The notes under the pieces were generated by a model, which ran no database searches, was not told the DNA's origin, and saw only the letters and a list, made by a program, of their open reading frames with translations. Source: Deltaproteobacteria bacterium (lineage in GTDB: Bacteria; Desulfobacterota; Desulfobacteria; Desulfobacterales; Desulfosarcinaceae). Taken from it: a stretch of DNA of 64,000 nt. Of this stretch, positions 18,052-27,860 are shown piece by piece. The DNA is taken from assembly GCA_021824175.1 (NCBI GenBank), contig JAKALP010000023.1, forward strand, positions 1 through 64,000, written 5' to 3'. Made by a program: the position numbers and the translations under genes. Numbering within the stretch: the stretch's first letter is position 1; the number at the start of each line of letters is the position of its first letter.

Positions 18052-19984
18052 TCATGAGAGAGTTAGTTTGTGCGCTTTGTTACGGGTTTCATTCTCCGCC
18101 GTTACCCGGATGGCGCGACGGCCCTGAACCGGGCATTCATGCTCGCATACCCCGCAACCAATGCATCGGCTTGGATCCACATAGGGTTGTTGGAGGCGGA
18201 TATAAATGGTGGCGGATTGGCCGGAATAATCGGAAGTCGATCGATCGCCCCCCGGAGCCAGGGTGATAGAGTCGTTGGTGTTGGCGAGGATTGGGATGGG
18301 GTCCGAACCTGGGATGCGGCAAAGATAGTCGCCGGTGTTGTATTTATTCGGCAGCATATCGGAGGCATCCAAAACAATGAGATTGCCCTCCATCTTTTTG
18401 ATGGTTTTGCGGCCGTCGCGAACCGGTTGCAGTACTTCGCGGGTGAAGATGGCCTTGGGGCTGACCGGGCAGTTCTCCTGGCACACAATGCAAGGGGTGT
18501 CCATGGCCCAGGGCAGGCAGCGGCCGCGGTCTAAAAAGGCCGTGCCAATACGGATCGGCCCTTGATCGGAAAATGGGCCTTGGCCCGTTCGTTCCGCCAC
18601 TGTCAACGGTCGGATGGCCGCCGTGGGACAGATCTGACTGCAGGCCACGCAGTTGTGCTGGCAACCGCTGGTGCCGGTACGAAAGTCAAGCACGGGCGTC
18701 CAAAGCCCCTCAATTCCGCTCTCAAAGCTTGCCGGATGGATGACGTTGGTGGGGCAGATGCGCATGCATTGGCCGCACTTGATGCAGCGGGAGAGAAAAT
18801 CGGTTTCGGCCAGGGCGCCGGGCGGGCGGACGACGGCCGGATTCCAGTTCGCTCCGGCCTTGCCGGTCAGGCGCAGCATGGGAACGGTAATAAATCCGGC
18901 AGTGATTGCGGTGACGACTTGGCGCCGGGTCAAATCGGGGGAGGCCACCTCACCGGCCGCGCAAGATTGCAACTGATAGCTCATGACGCCATGGCCGCAC
19001 TGGTTCAGGCAATTCAAGCAAAGAACACATTCGTTGGATTGGATGGTTTGGGTCGGCCGACAGGCGCCTTCACAATCTCTTTCGCATTGGAGACAATTCT
19101 TGCAGGGCACATCTTTCTTACCGATGCGCCATATGCTCCACCGGCTGAGAAGACCGAACAAGGCGCCCAAGGGGCAGATGAACCGGCAGTAAAAACGCGG
19201 GATGCGCAGACAGAGCAACGTAAACAGCACAAAAAGAGCGCCGATGAAAAATGCGCCCGGATAGACCCGGGGGGAGTCGGTCAGAATTTGCAGTGGTGCA
19301 TCCAGCAAAGGCAGCAACGCCATATTGATCGAGCGGTGCATCAGGGCAATGGGGTCCAAAAGACCAGATTGCAGCGAAGCGGCCAGCCATCGGCTGTGGG
19401 GAAAGAGAAGATCCAGGAGAGTGCCGACGAGGACGATGGACGCGCAAAAGAAGAAGAGATCCTTGCGCAGTTCCATCAATTTCCACCGGTAGAGCAGGCT
19501 TAACAAAACAGTGCCTGTTATCAACCAGAACCAGAAGATGACGGGTGTTTGATGGGCGGATCGGAACAACCACTGCAGCAAATCGGCCGATGCGGCCGCC
19601 AGCAGAAACAGCAATACTCCATATTTGATCTTCTGGCCGGGATGCGGCCGGTTGCGCGCGATTTTTTCGGCTGCTTTCAAGCCACGTTTGCCCAAATACC
19701 CCACAAACTGCTGCCAGGCGCCAAAGGGGCAGAGCCAGCCGCAGAAAAAGCGACCGAACAAAAGTCAGGACGATGGTGAGCACCCCCCACAGCAATCCCG
19801 CATAAAGGGTGTGGGTGGCCAGCAGTACTCCCAGACCGTTAAGTGGGTCCAGTTGCAGCAGCCAGTTGACGGGCCAGCCGCGCAGCTGCCACCACTTCTC
19901 TCCCAGGGTGGTGGCGATGCAGAACCACATGAATAGAGAGAAGAAGAAGATTTGGGTGAGGCGGCGAGTTGTTATTAAGCGCAT
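18052..19984 (-). pseudogene. NapH/NosR-type membrane polyferredoxin, frameshifted
   Basis: The minus strand encodes one protein in two frames. From the ATG at 19984 (MRLITTRRLTQIFFFSLFMW) the frame runs through the first membrane spans to GVLTIVLTFV. It then loses similarity, while another frame starts FGRFFCGWLCPFGAWQQFVG and continues about 560 residues to 18052. Removing one A from the AAAA run at 19760-19763 restores VLTLFGRFFCGWLCPFG, the family pattern. The downstream part has further spans, CXXCXXXC clusters (CKNCLQCERDCEGAC, CIKCGQCMRICPTN, CIGCGVCEHECPVQ) and a Tat-like internal stretch. It should carry electrons across the membrane to the aldo/keto reductase or DUF362 partner. This is either a real one-base mutation or a sequence error. 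Confidence 0.85.
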
Positions 19985-20044
19985 GGTCTGTTGGTTGATA
20001 GGTTAATTGGCTGATTAGTTAAATGGTTGTTGTGGCATGGATCG

Positions 20045-20322
20045 TTAAGGGACAAAGGGATTAAGGCACAAGGCACAAAGGGGCAAAGTTTGGTTTGCAT
20101 ACGCTCATCTTTATAATTCTTCTCTTGTTTTCTCGTTCCCACATTCTGTGGGAGAACGAGGAAGTATTATACTCGCTTCGAGAGTCCCGCGAATCCAAGA
20201 CATTTTATCTCCCGCTCCAAGTTTGCAAATATACTTCTTATTCCCTCAGTCCCTTCGTCCCTTTGTGCCTTTGTGCCTTAGTCCCTTTGTCCCTCAGCCC
20301 CTTCGTCCCTTATTTTTTACCC
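20045..20322. repeat. G-rich 8-bp-periodic element, inverted pair, around a CGTTCCCAC hairpin
   Basis: A short forward run (GGGACAAAGGGATTAAGGCA, ~20048-20085) faces a long inverted run (CCCTCAGTCCCTTCGTCCCT, ~20241-20320). Read from the other strand, the inverted run ends in AAGAAGTATATTT, like the copies at 11.0 and 63.1 kb. Between them CTCGTTCCCACA / TGTGGGAGAACGAG makes an imperfect hairpin of a type widely scattered in bacterial genomes. This is non-coding space between the membrane ferredoxin and DUF362 genes. Confidence 0.75.
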
Positions 20323-21306
20323 TTACTCCACCAAAATCGACCGATAATCAGTCCTTCCTGCCCCAGCTTTCTCCGCCATGGTCAGGTAAGGCAAATCCGT
20401 CACGCTTTTGCCCAGCAGTTCGGCGCCGGCCGCGTCCACGGCCACGGGGTCGGTGCCGGCGATCAGAGTGTGGGTCGGCTTGAGATCATCCACAGATCCG
20501 CCGGTGGGGCCATTGCGCATCATGCTCTGGGTGCCGTCCAGGATCACCAGGGTGGGCTTGATCAGTTGGGCCAGCTCCTCGATGATGGCGTGAATCTGCT
20601 GGTGGAAGATGTTGCGCCGCCCGCCCAGCAAACCGTACCAGTTCTTCAGGGTCAGGGAGGCCCCGCTGCGATGGTGATCCTTGACCGGCGCCAGACCGAT
20701 CACTTTATTGGCCCCTCGCAGGGGCGCGGCCAGCACGGGCCAGCGTTGGATCAGCTTGGCGCCGGGCAAAGTATAAGTTTCGAAGCGTTCGCGGGTGGGC
20801 AGCAGCACTTGGGCGCCAACCGCGCGGGCCGCGGCCTCGATGCCGCTAAGGGCAAAACAGGCCGCCGGATCATTGATGGGGTTGTCGGTGACCACTATGC
20901 CCGCGGCGCCGGCTTCAAAGCAAAGACGGGCCACCTGGGCCACCAGATCTGGATGGGTGGTGGCGCCCAGAGCCGGTGGCGAGGCAAAGGCAGCATTGAC
21001 TTTAAGCAGCACCCGGTCTCCAGGTCGCACGAATCGTCCCATCCCGCCCAGGGCGGCCAGGGCCGCGGTGACGGTAACGCCGCGCTCGGCACCGTGTGCG
21101 ATAGCTATTTTTCGAGGTTGGCCGGGGATGGAGAAATCGGGCAGCGGTTGGCTTTCCGCACCCAAGGGGCCGGGCAGCGGTCCTTTGCGATCCCAGAAGG
21201 CCAGGCCCAGGGCGCCGGCACCGGCAATGCCCAGGGCCGCGCCAACCAGGCGGCGCAACAGCTCCCGTCGGCTCGAATCTTTAAGGTTGGGGTCTTGCGT
21301 CTTCAT
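20323..21306 (-). CDS. DUF362 protein with Tat-like signal
   Basis: 327 residues with an N-terminal basic and hydrophobic signal (SSRRELLRRLVGAALGIAG) followed by the DUF362 core: VRPGDRVLLKVNAAF, THPDLVAQVARLCFEAGA, VIGLAPVKDHHRSGASLTLKNWYGLL and PTHTLIAGTDPVAVDAAGAE. DUF362 proteins often sit beside ferredoxin-type membrane proteins in anaerobes, as here; their reaction is not established. The start overlaps the end of the upstream DUF6599-like gene by 26 bases, indicating translational coupling. It is likely exported and part of the same redox cluster as the aldo/keto reductase. Confidence 0.85.
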   Translation of the reverse strand: MKTQDPNLKDSSRRELLRRLVGAALGIAGAGALGLAFWDRKGPLPGPLGAESQPLPDFSIPGQPRKIAIAHGAERGVTVTAALAALGGMGRFVRPGDRVLLKVNAAFASPPALGATTHPDLVAQVARLCFEAGAAGIVVTDNPINDPAACFALSGIEAAARAVGAQVLLPTRERFETYTLPGAKLIQRWPVLAAPLRGANKVIGLAPVKDHHRSGASLTLKNWYGLLGGRRNIFHQQIHAIIEELAQLIKPTLVILDGTQSMMRNGPTGGSVDDLKPTHTLIAGTDPVAVDAAGAELLGKSVTDLPYLTMAEKAGAGRTDYRSILVE

Positions 21307-22324
21307 GGTTGTTGCTCAAGCTGGTTTGGAGGCGCTGGGCCAGCTTCATGGCCAGGTCCACATTGGGGGCTTCATGGACACCCGCCAGATAGGGGCCCTG
21401 ATGAAAAATCACTTCAATCATATCCAATATCTGGATCACTTGCATGGAAGAGGTTTGGCCCTGTGCCTCAAGGCGTTTGCCGCCGTAGGTGATCAGATAA
21501 TCGGTATAGGCTTTGGCCAGTTCGGCCGCTTCGGCCTCTGAGGCGCGTCGGGAGAGAAAGGCCGTGGCGGTTTGACCCGCCATCTGATACTCCGCCGAAT
21601 AGATACGGTTCAGACGCTCAAAGCCGAAAGCATTGACGGGCGAGAGTTTGATGGAACCGGCTGAAAGATCCTGGGCCGGAAAGAGAGCTCGTTCATCTCT
21701 TTGGCTCGCGGCTGCGGGGTGTTGCCGGACAAACTCCCTGGCGAGGCTGATCATCTTCTCCATTAGCTCTGGAGCTTGGGAAGAACCCACGATCTCCAGG
21801 TAGTATTGCCCTTGGGCCAGGAAAAGTCCATTGGCCGCCTGATAGGCATCGGGAGTCAGATCCTGCGGCCGGGCATTTTCGCGTCGCTGCCGGCTGAAGA
21901 CCGCAAAGGCGTTGGAATAGGAGCCCATATCATAGATAAATCTTTCCATCCATTGGGTGCTGTCCTGGGCCAGGGCGAACCGCTGGGAGAGCATGCTCTT
22001 GAACCCGGCCGATAGATAGAGTTCGGCCTTGCCGTCGATTTTATCCGATAATGTGGCGGCATCATACTGCTCGGGCGAAGACATGGGCACCAATCCGTCC
22101 ACGGCGGCCGAGTCTGCCACATGGGGCGGAGTAGAGGACTTCTCTTCTAATGCCTGTGAGGATTGGGCGCGCCATTGGGTTGGATCATAATGAGCTTGCA
22201 GCCAGAGTATGGATAGGGCGACAATGGCCAGCGCCGCCAAAATGCCGGCACCGATCCGTTTTTCCATGAGCGACGGCCGATTTTTGGATGATGGTGCTTG
22301 GATGGTGGAGGATGCTTGAATCAT
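21281..22324 (-). CDS. DUF6599-like anchored protein
   Basis: 347 residues. One membrane segment near the N-terminus (IGAGILAALAIVALSILWLQ) is followed by a long extracytoplasmic domain (LSDKIDGKAELYLSAGFKSM, FIYDMGSYSNAFAVFSRQRR, LFLAQGQYYLEIVGSS). The motif set resembles the DUF6599 family, which commonly accompanies DUF362 genes; no activity is known. The start overlaps the stop of the preceding small membrane gene (ATGA). A Met at residue 20, just before the membrane segment, is an alternative start. It probably works with the DUF362 protein outside the cytoplasmic membrane. Confidence 0.7.
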   Translation of the reverse strand: MIQASSTIQAPSSKNRPSLMEKRIGAGILAALAIVALSILWLQAHYDPTQWRAQSSQALEEKSSTPPHVADSAAVDGLVPMSSPEQYDAATLSDKIDGKAELYLSAGFKSMLSQRFALAQDSTQWMERFIYDMGSYSNAFAVFSRQRRENARPQDLTPDAYQAANGLFLAQGQYYLEIVGSSQAPELMEKMISLAREFVRQHPAAASQRDERALFPAQDLSAGSIKLSPVNAFGFERLNRIYSAEYQMAGQTATAFLSRRASEAEAAELAKAYTDYLITYGGKRLEAQGQTSSMQVIQILDMIEVIFHQGPYLAGVHEAPNVDLAMKLAQRLQTSLSNNHEDARPQP

Positions 22325-22662
22325 CTTAAAACCATCATCAGAAAGTCAAGCGCTCCAAAAATCATCAATAGGTAGCCGCAGAGGTAGAATATTTTTCCGA
22401 TCAGCGGCATATTGCGCCAGCCCCATGAAATCCATATCCCTGTCTTGAATTGATAAAGCTTTGAAGAGAAGAAAAGAATAAATCCGGAACCCAGCAGGAG
22501 GATATCACCCAGATATCGGGGAGGGTACTTACCGTTCCTCAGAGGTGGAATCACTATAGCCATAATGAGGCATAGAAAAAAAGGAAAGAGTTCATACGGA
22601 ATCGATATGCTTGTTACCCATCTCTTCCCTTCTTTGTCTTTGCTATACCACCAGTACGACAT
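22321..22662 (-). CDS. Small membrane protein of unknown function
   Basis: 113 residues from the ATG at 22662, chosen because AAAGGAG lies seven bases before it; a longer frame from 22767 has no such site. The sequence starts MSYWWYSKDKEGKRWVTSIS and has about four hydrophobic segments (LFPFFLCLIMAIVIP, ILLLGSGFILFF, GKIFYLCGYLLMIFGAL). I do not recognise a family. Its stop overlaps the start of the DUF6599-like gene, so it appears to be the first gene of that cluster. Confidence 0.65.
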   Translation of the reverse strand: MSYWWYSKDKEGKRWVTSISIPYELFPFFLCLIMAIVIPPLRNGKYPPRYLGDILLLGSGFILFFSSKLYQFKTGIWISWGWRNMPLIGKIFYLCGYLLMIFGALDFLMMVLR

Positions 22663-22734
22663 AGATTCTCCTTTGGAGGCGCTTAGTCCTTTTCTGGTTC
22701 TCGCGCGGAGCATGGGGGCCGGAAAAATAAATAT

Positions 22735-22847
22735 ATGATTTTGTAAAAAGCCGAAATACTCAACCAAGCTCTAAACGGCCACTCAACTTCGGGAGTTATA
22801 GATATTCTTGAGAAGCAGAAGCCTTCACCGGCTTTTTACAAAATCAT
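22735..22847. repeat. Inverted repeat with 19-bp perfect arms
   Basis: ATGATTTTGTAAAAAGCCG at 22735-22753 is matched by its exact reverse complement at 22829-22847, with 75 bases between. It fills the gap between the diguanylate cyclase stop (22850) and the small membrane protein gene. It could fold as a long hairpin in the transcript or be the ends of a small mobile element; the middle has no open frame. Confidence 0.8.
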
Positions 22848-22849
22848 CA

Positions 22850-23821
22850 TCAGTCTTTGCTAGTAAACAAGCAGGAAACCCGATTGCGGCCGGATTGTTT
22901 GGATTGGTACATGGCTTTGTCGGCCCTTTGAACAAAGAGCGCGATCTCTTCGTGCCAATTGAACTCAGTAACTCCCACGCTGACGGTGATGGCGAGCGGC
23001 GGGCTGTCTTTGAGAGGATAAAAGCGTTCGGCTTCCACCGCCGAGCGGATACGTTCGGCCACGGTGGCGGCTTCGCCGCCTTCGGTCTCAGGCAAGATGA
23101 TGGTGAACTCCTCGCCGCCGTAGCGATAGGCCGAGTCCATTTTGCGCAGGCACGACTTGATCACCTGTCCCAGCCGGATGAGGACCTTGTCCCCTTCCAG
23201 GTGGCCGTAATGGTCGTTGTACTCTTTGAACTTATCGATATCCAGCAGCAACAGGCTCAAAGGGCGCTGGTAGCGGGTGGTGCGGTCGATTTCAATCTTG
23301 AGCTGGTTGTAAAAATAGCGGGAGTTGTATAGCTTGGTAAGGCCGTCGGTGATGGAAAGCCGTTTGAGCTTTTCCAGCATGTGAATGCGCTCTTGGGTCA
23401 GGCGCCGCTCCTTGAGCACGCGCCGCAACCGCAGCAACAGCTCCTCAAAACGCACCGGCTTGAAGACGAAATCGCTGGCGCCCTTGCTGATGGCTTCTTC
23501 GTAGGAGTAATCGCCGCTGTAGCCGGTCATGACGATCACATCGATTTCATGGTTCTTTTTGATGCGGTCGGTCAGCTCCAGGCCGTCCATGCCCGGCAGC
23601 ATGATGTCGGTGATCACCACATCCACGCTGTTGGTCTCCAGAAGTTGAAGAGCCTCTTCAGCGGTGCCGGCGGTAATGGAGGCAAAACCAGCCATCTGTA
23701 CGAATTCGTTCATCGAATCCCGGATGGCGGCATCATCATCCACGATCAGGATGTGGGCATCCATCGGGCTTTGAGATTCTTCGCCCATAGCTGCGTCGGT
23801 GGTGGCTTTATCGGTTGACAC
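22850..23821 (-). CDS. Receiver-GGDEF diguanylate cyclase
   Basis: 323 residues. An N-terminal receiver (HILIVDDDAAIRDSM, phosphoacceptor Asp in VVITDIMLPGMDG, Lys in FVFKPVRFEE) is joined by a short coiled linker to a GGDEF domain with the active signature GGEEF near residue 234 (YRYGGEEFTIILPE). It should make cyclic di-GMP when phosphorylated. No RXXD inhibitory site is visible just before the signature. The start is uncertain: GTG at 23821 gives the full frame, and an internal ATG 19 codons later also keeps the receiver. It is divergent from lepA, and no kinase is adjacent. Confidence 0.92.
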   Translation of the reverse strand: MSTDKATTDAAMGEESQSPMDAHILIVDDDAAIRDSMNEFVQMAGFASITAGTAEEALQLLETNSVDVVITDIMLPGMDGLELTDRIKKNHEIDVIVMTGYSGDYSYEEAISKGASDFVFKPVRFEELLLRLRRVLKERRLTQERIHMLEKLKRLSITDGLTKLYNSRYFYNQLKIEIDRTTRYQRPLSLLLLDIDKFKEYNDHYGHLEGDKVLIRLGQVIKSCLRKMDSAYRYGGEEFTIILPETEGGEAATVAERIRSAVEAERFYPLKDSPPLAITVSVGVTEFNWHEEIALFVQRADKAMYQSKQSGRNRVSCLFTSKD

Positions 23822-23908
23822 TATTCAAAACAATCTGATACTAAAACAAATTTTACTAGTTAATGAAATATACCGGCTCATTTCGGGGAAGTCAACCGGG
23901 TTTTGAAT

Positions 23909-25705
23909 ATGAAAGACATTCGTAATTTCAGCATCATCGCCCACATCGATCACGGCAAATCCACCTTATCGGATCGGCTGATCCAGGCTGGCCATATCAT
24001 CGCGGATCGCGATTTCAAGGATCAGATCCTGGATAGCATGGACATCGAACGGGAGCGGGGCATCACCATCAAAAGCAATACTGTCTGCCTGCCCTACCAG
24101 GCCGCCGATGGCCGGACTTATACTCTGAATCTTATCGATACGCCAGGGCATGTAGACTTTTGCTATGAAGTATCCCGCGCTCTGGCCTCCTGTGAAGGGG
24201 CGTTGCTGCTCATCGACGCCAGCCAGGGAGTCGAGGCCCAGACCCTGGCCAATCTGATGCTGGCCATGGAGCATGACCTGGAGATCATCCCGGTGATCAA
24301 TAAAATTGATCTGCCTTCGGCCGATATTGAACGCGTCAAGAATCAAATCAAGGACGACCTGGGGCTGGATGCCAGCACCGCCATGCTGGTCTCTGCCAAA
24401 GAGGGAATTGGGATCAGTGAATTGATGGAAGCCATCGTGGCCAAATTGCCGCCGCCCAAGGGCGATCCCGAGGCGCCGCTGCAAGCCCTGATTTTCGACT
24501 CCCATTACGACCCTTATCGGGGCACCATCGTGCATTTCCGGATCTTCCAGGGCCGCATCAAAGCCGGTGACCGCATCCGTTTCATGTCCAATAATCAAAC
24601 CTACAAAGTGGAAGAGGTCGGGTACTTCCAGATCGTGCGCAAGCCTCAGAAGGAGCTTGCCGCCGGCGAAGTGGGTTACATGATCGCCGGCATCAAGACC
24701 ATCAGTGACACCCGCTGTGGCGACACGGTCACCCTGGCCGACCAGCCTTGCGAGGCGCCCCTGCCCGGATTCCGGGATGCCAAGCCCGTGGTCTTTGCTT
24801 CCATTTACCCGGTCAGCGCCGATGAATACGAGGATCTGGCCGAAGCCCTTGAAAAATATAAGCTCAACGACGCTTCGCTGATCTATGAGAAGGATAGCTC
24901 GGCGGCCCTGGGATTCGGCTTCCGCTGCGGCTTTTTGGGGCTGCTGCACCTGGAAGTGGTTCAGGAGCGGCTGGAGCGTGAGTATGATCAATCCATCATC
25001 CTGACCGTGCCATCGGTGCAATATAAGATCATCCTCAATGACGGCACCGAAATGATCATCGACAACCCGGCCCATTACCCTGACCCCACCACCATCGATC
25101 ACACCCTGGAACCCTATATCCGGGCCAGTATCATCGTGCCGGACCGCTACATGGGCGCGGTCATGAAATTGTGCATGGATCGTCGGGGAGTGAACAAGAA
25201 CTATCAATACCTCACCAGCAGCCGCCTGGAGATGATCTTCGAGCTGCCTTTGTCCGAAGTCATCTACGATTTTTACGACAAACTCAAATCGGTCACCCAG
25301 GGGTACGGCTCCTTTGACTACGAGATTACCGAGTACCGTTCCAGCAAGCTGGTCAAGCTGGATATCCTGATCAATGGCGAACGGGTGGATGCCTTGTCGC
25401 AGTTGGTGCATGAGGAGCGGGCCTACACCCGTGCCCGCGTGGCCTGCGACAAGTTGCAGGAGGAGATCCCGCGCCAGCAGTTCAAAATCGCCATCCAGGG
25501 CGCCATCGGTGGCAAGATCATCTCGCGCTCCACGGTCAACGCCTTCCGCAAGGATGTGACCGCCAAATGCTACGGCGGCGACATCACCCGCAAGCGCAAA
25601 CTGCTGGAAAAGCAGAAGAAGGGTAAGAAGCGCATGAAGATGGTGGGCCAGGTGGAGCTGCCCCAGAGCGCGTTTTTGGCGGTGTTGAAGACGGACAGCG
25701 ACTAA
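23909..25705 (+). CDS. lepA: Elongation factor 4 (LepA), ribosome back-translocase GTPase
   Basis: 598 residues, full length for the family, from the ATG at 23909 (a TTG two codons upstream is less likely). The GTPase signatures are AHIDHGKST (G1, near residue 11), [15 protein letters not shown] and NKIDLPSA. Translation-factor domains follow ([20 protein letters not shown]), with the LepA-specific C-terminal part ([40 protein letters not shown]). It acts on stalled or mistranslocated ribosomes at the membrane or in the cytoplasm. It stands alone here, divergent from the diguanylate cyclase. Confidence 0.97.
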   Translation: MKDIRNFSIIAHIDHGKSTLSDRLIQAGHIIADRDFKDQILDSMDIERERGITIKSNTVCLPYQAADGRTYTLNLIDTPGHVDFCYEVSRALASCEGALLLIDASQGVEAQTLANLMLAMEHDLEIIPVINKIDLPSADIERVKNQIKDDLGLDASTAMLVSAKEGIGISELMEAIVAKLPPPKGDPEAPLQALIFDSHYDPYRGTIVHFRIFQGRIKAGDRIRFMSNNQTYKVEEVGYFQIVRKPQKELAAGEVGYMIAGIKTISDTRCGDTVTLADQPCEAPLPGFRDAKPVVFASIYPVSADEYEDLAEALEKYKLNDASLIYEKDSSAALGFGFRCGFLGLLHLEVVQERLEREYDQSIILTVPSVQYKIILNDGTEMIIDNPAHYPDPTTIDHTLEPYIRASIIVPDRYMGAVMKLCMDRRGVNKNYQYLTSSRLEMIFELPLSEVIYDFYDKLKSVTQGYGSFDYEITEYRSSKLVKLDILINGERVDALSQLVHEERAYTRARVACDKLQEEIPRQQFKIAIQGAIGGKIISRSTVNAFRKDVTAKCYGGDITRKRKLLEKQKKGKKRMKMVGQVELPQSAFLAVLKTDSD

Positions 25706-25712
25706 AGAATGT

Positions 25713-25842
25713 CTTCAACGCGGAGATGCAGAGGGCGCTGAGGTTCGCGGATATGTTTTTTTGATTTATAATCTGAATTTCAGCTTGCCATTGTAATTAC
25801 CTCTGCGATCCTCCGCGCACTTTGCGTCTGCGTTGAAAGGTT
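25713..25842. repeat. Inverted CGCGGAG/CTCCGCG-type intergenic repeat after lepA
   Basis: CAACGCGGAGATGCAGAGGG (from ~25718) and an imperfect inverse ending TTTGCGTCTGCGTTGAAAGG (to ~25842) flank an AT-rich centre. This belongs to the widespread class of intergenic repeats built on GCAGAG/GCGGAG words and may serve as a transcription end for lepA. It is followed by AAAGCCGC / GCGGCTTT arms before leuC (about 25855-25900). Confidence 0.55.
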
Positions 25843-25927
25843 ATTGATTCGCCCAAAGCCGCGAAGCCACAAAAAGAAGAAATGGATGTGCGGCTTTGTG
25901 CGAGAAGAAAAGAAAGAGCATGTGATT

Positions 25928-27214
25928 ATGGGAAAAACCATTGCCCAGAAGATATTCGACATCCATCTGGTGGATCGCCCCACGCCCGACACCTATGTGC
26001 TGCGGCTGGATGCCGTGTTCTGCCATGAAATAACAACCCCTATCGCTATCAACGATCTTATTGCCCGGGGCAAGGATCGGGTATTTGATCCCAAGAAGAT
26101 CAAGGCGGTCATCGATCATGTGACGCCGGCCAAGGACGGCAATACCGCGGCCCAGGGCAAGATCCTGCGTGATTGGGCCCGGCGCCACGGCATTGACGAT
26201 TTCTTCGACATCGGCCGCAACGGCGTGTGCCACGCTCTTTTCCCGGAAAAGGGTTTTGTGCGGCCCGGCTTCACAATCATCATGGGCGACTCCCATACTT
26301 GCACCCATGGTGCTTTCGGCGCCTTTGCCGCCGGCGTAGGCACCACGGATCTGGAGGTGGGTATCCTCAAAGGCGTTTGCGCCTTCCGTTCGCCCACCAC
26401 CATGAAGGTGACCATCAACGGCGCCCTGCCCGCGGGCGTTTTTGCCAAGGATGTGATTCTCTCCATCATCGGACGCATCGGCGTCAATGGCGCCACGGAC
26501 AAGGTGATCGAATTCGGCGGGCCGGCGGTCAGCCTCATGTCCATGGAAGAACGCATGACCCTGTGCAATATGGCCGTGGAAGCGGGGGCCACGTGCGGCA
26601 TCTGCGCGCCGGACAAGACCACGGTGGAGTATTTGTGGCCGTTTATCCAGGAAGAATTTACTACGCCCCAGGAAGCTCTGGAAGCGTATGCGCGCTTCGA
26701 GCCCGACGCCGACGCGGTCTATGATCAGATTCTGACCCATGATGTCTCCAACCTGACACCCCAGGCGACTTTTGGCTTCAAACCCGATAACATCAAACCC
26801 GTGGCGGACATGGCCGGCACACTGGTGGATCAAGTCTATATTGGTTCCTGCACCAACGGCCGTATCGAAGATTTGAGAATCGCGGCCCAGGTGCTCAAAG
26901 GTCAAACCGTCCACCCCAGGGTGCGGGGCATTGTTTCGCCCGCCACCCCCAAAGTATATGCCCAGGCCCTGGAAGAAGGAATCCTCCAGATTTTCATGCA
27001 GGCCGGCTTTTGTGTGACCAACCCCACCTGCGGAGCTTGTTTAGGCATGAGCAACGGCGTTCTGGCCGAAGGTGAAGTATGTGCCGCCACCACCAACCGC
27101 AACTTCAACGGCCGCATGGGCAAGGGGGGCATGGTGCATTTGATGAGCCCGGCCACGGCGGCGGCTACGGCCGTAGCGGGCAGCATTGTGAATTCAGGGC
27201 TGTTTAAGGGATAG
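25928..27214 (+). CDS. leuC: 3-isopropylmalate dehydratase large subunit (aconitase family)
   Basis: 428 residues from the ATG at 25928; the open frame extends upstream, but homology begins at MGKTIAQKIFDIH. Fe-S ligands are recognisable in MGDSHTCTHGAFGAFAAGVG, YIGSCTNGRIEDL and NPTCGACLGMSNG. This is the short bacterial/archaeal type that pairs with a separate small subunit, which follows at 27327. The pair converts 2-isopropylmalate to 3-isopropylmalate in leucine synthesis; homologous pairs act on homoaconitate, citraconate or dimethylmalate, so the substrate is assigned by family only. No leuA or leuB is near. Confidence 0.9.
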   Translation: MGKTIAQKIFDIHLVDRPTPDTYVLRLDAVFCHEITTPIAINDLIARGKDRVFDPKKIKAVIDHVTPAKDGNTAAQGKILRDWARRHGIDDFFDIGRNGVCHALFPEKGFVRPGFTIIMGDSHTCTHGAFGAFAAGVGTTDLEVGILKGVCAFRSPTTMKVTINGALPAGVFAKDVILSIIGRIGVNGATDKVIEFGGPAVSLMSMEERMTLCNMAVEAGATCGICAPDKTTVEYLWPFIQEEFTTPQEALEAYARFEPDADAVYDQILTHDVSNLTPQATFGFKPDNIKPVADMAGTLVDQVYIGSCTNGRIEDLRIAAQVLKGQTVHPRVRGIVSPATPKVYAQALEEGILQIFMQAGFCVTNPTCGACLGMSNGVLAEGEVCAATTNRNFNGRMGKGGMVHLMSPATAAATAVAGSIVNSGLFKG

Positions 27215-27326
27215 GATCGAAGGTGGTAGGTTAAAAAGAAGAATTTTGAATCCTGCCAGAGCAAAGAATCACCAGCAGTGAAGGAATCAAGAGCAAGTAA
27301 CAAAATTTTAATACGAAAGAAATGTT

Positions 27327-27851
27327 ATGAAACCTTTCAATGGCCAAGTGCTTTTTTTGGACCGTTCCGATATCAATACCGACGAAATCATCCCGGCGCG
27401 TTATCTGACCGAAATTTCCAAGGAGGCCCTTAAACCGCATCTTCTGGAAGATCTCAGCCTGGAAGAGTTTGACCCCCGGGCAGATATTTCCGACAAGCGC
27501 GCGGTCATCACCCGCAGCAATTTCGGCTGCGGCTCTTCCCGTGAACATGCGCCCTGGGCCTTGGAGGTCAATGGCATCCATGTGGTCATCGCCCAGAGTT
27601 TCGCGCGCATCTTCCGCCAGAACATGTTCAACTGCGGCATGCTGGCCATCGAGTTGCCTGGGACCATCATCGATCAGCTTTTTAACCGCTTTGCCGGACG
27701 GACGGCCGAAATCGAATTGGATTTCAATAATGGCCGATTAAAAGTAAAAAACCAGGAACAAGAAGAGATCGTGCCTTTCGTGATCTCCGATTTTGATCGT
27801 TCATTGGTTGAAGCCGGCGGGTGGGTGGATTTCGCGGATAAGCATTACTAA
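27327..27851 (+). CDS. leuD: 3-isopropylmalate dehydratase small subunit
   Basis: 174 residues. It begins MKPFNGQVLFLDRSDINTDE (the substrate-loop region IPARYLTE follows) and carries the swivelling-domain signature FGCGSSREHAPWAL and later FARIFRQNMFNCGMLAIELP. It forms the isomerase with the large subunit encoded 112 bases upstream. It converges with the outer-membrane barrel gene, leaving only nine bases between the stops. Confidence 0.93.
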   Translation: MKPFNGQVLFLDRSDINTDEIIPARYLTEISKEALKPHLLEDLSLEEFDPRADISDKRAVITRSNFGCGSSREHAPWALEVNGIHVVIAQSFARIFRQNMFNCGMLAIELPGTIIDQLFNRFAGRTAEIELDFNNGRLKVKNQEQEEIVPFVISDFDRSLVEAGGWVDFADKHY

Positions 27852-27860
27852 CTAAGTTTT

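Noticed and set aside
19752-19770. Programmed ribosomal frameshift in the polyferredoxin gene
   Set aside because: A single-base change in a short A-run explains it; no slippery heptamer or following pseudoknot was evident and the family is not known for frameshifting.
25841-26914. 357-codon minus-strand frame
   Set aside because: Antisense shadow of leuC, whose Fe-S ligand motifs are unmistakable.
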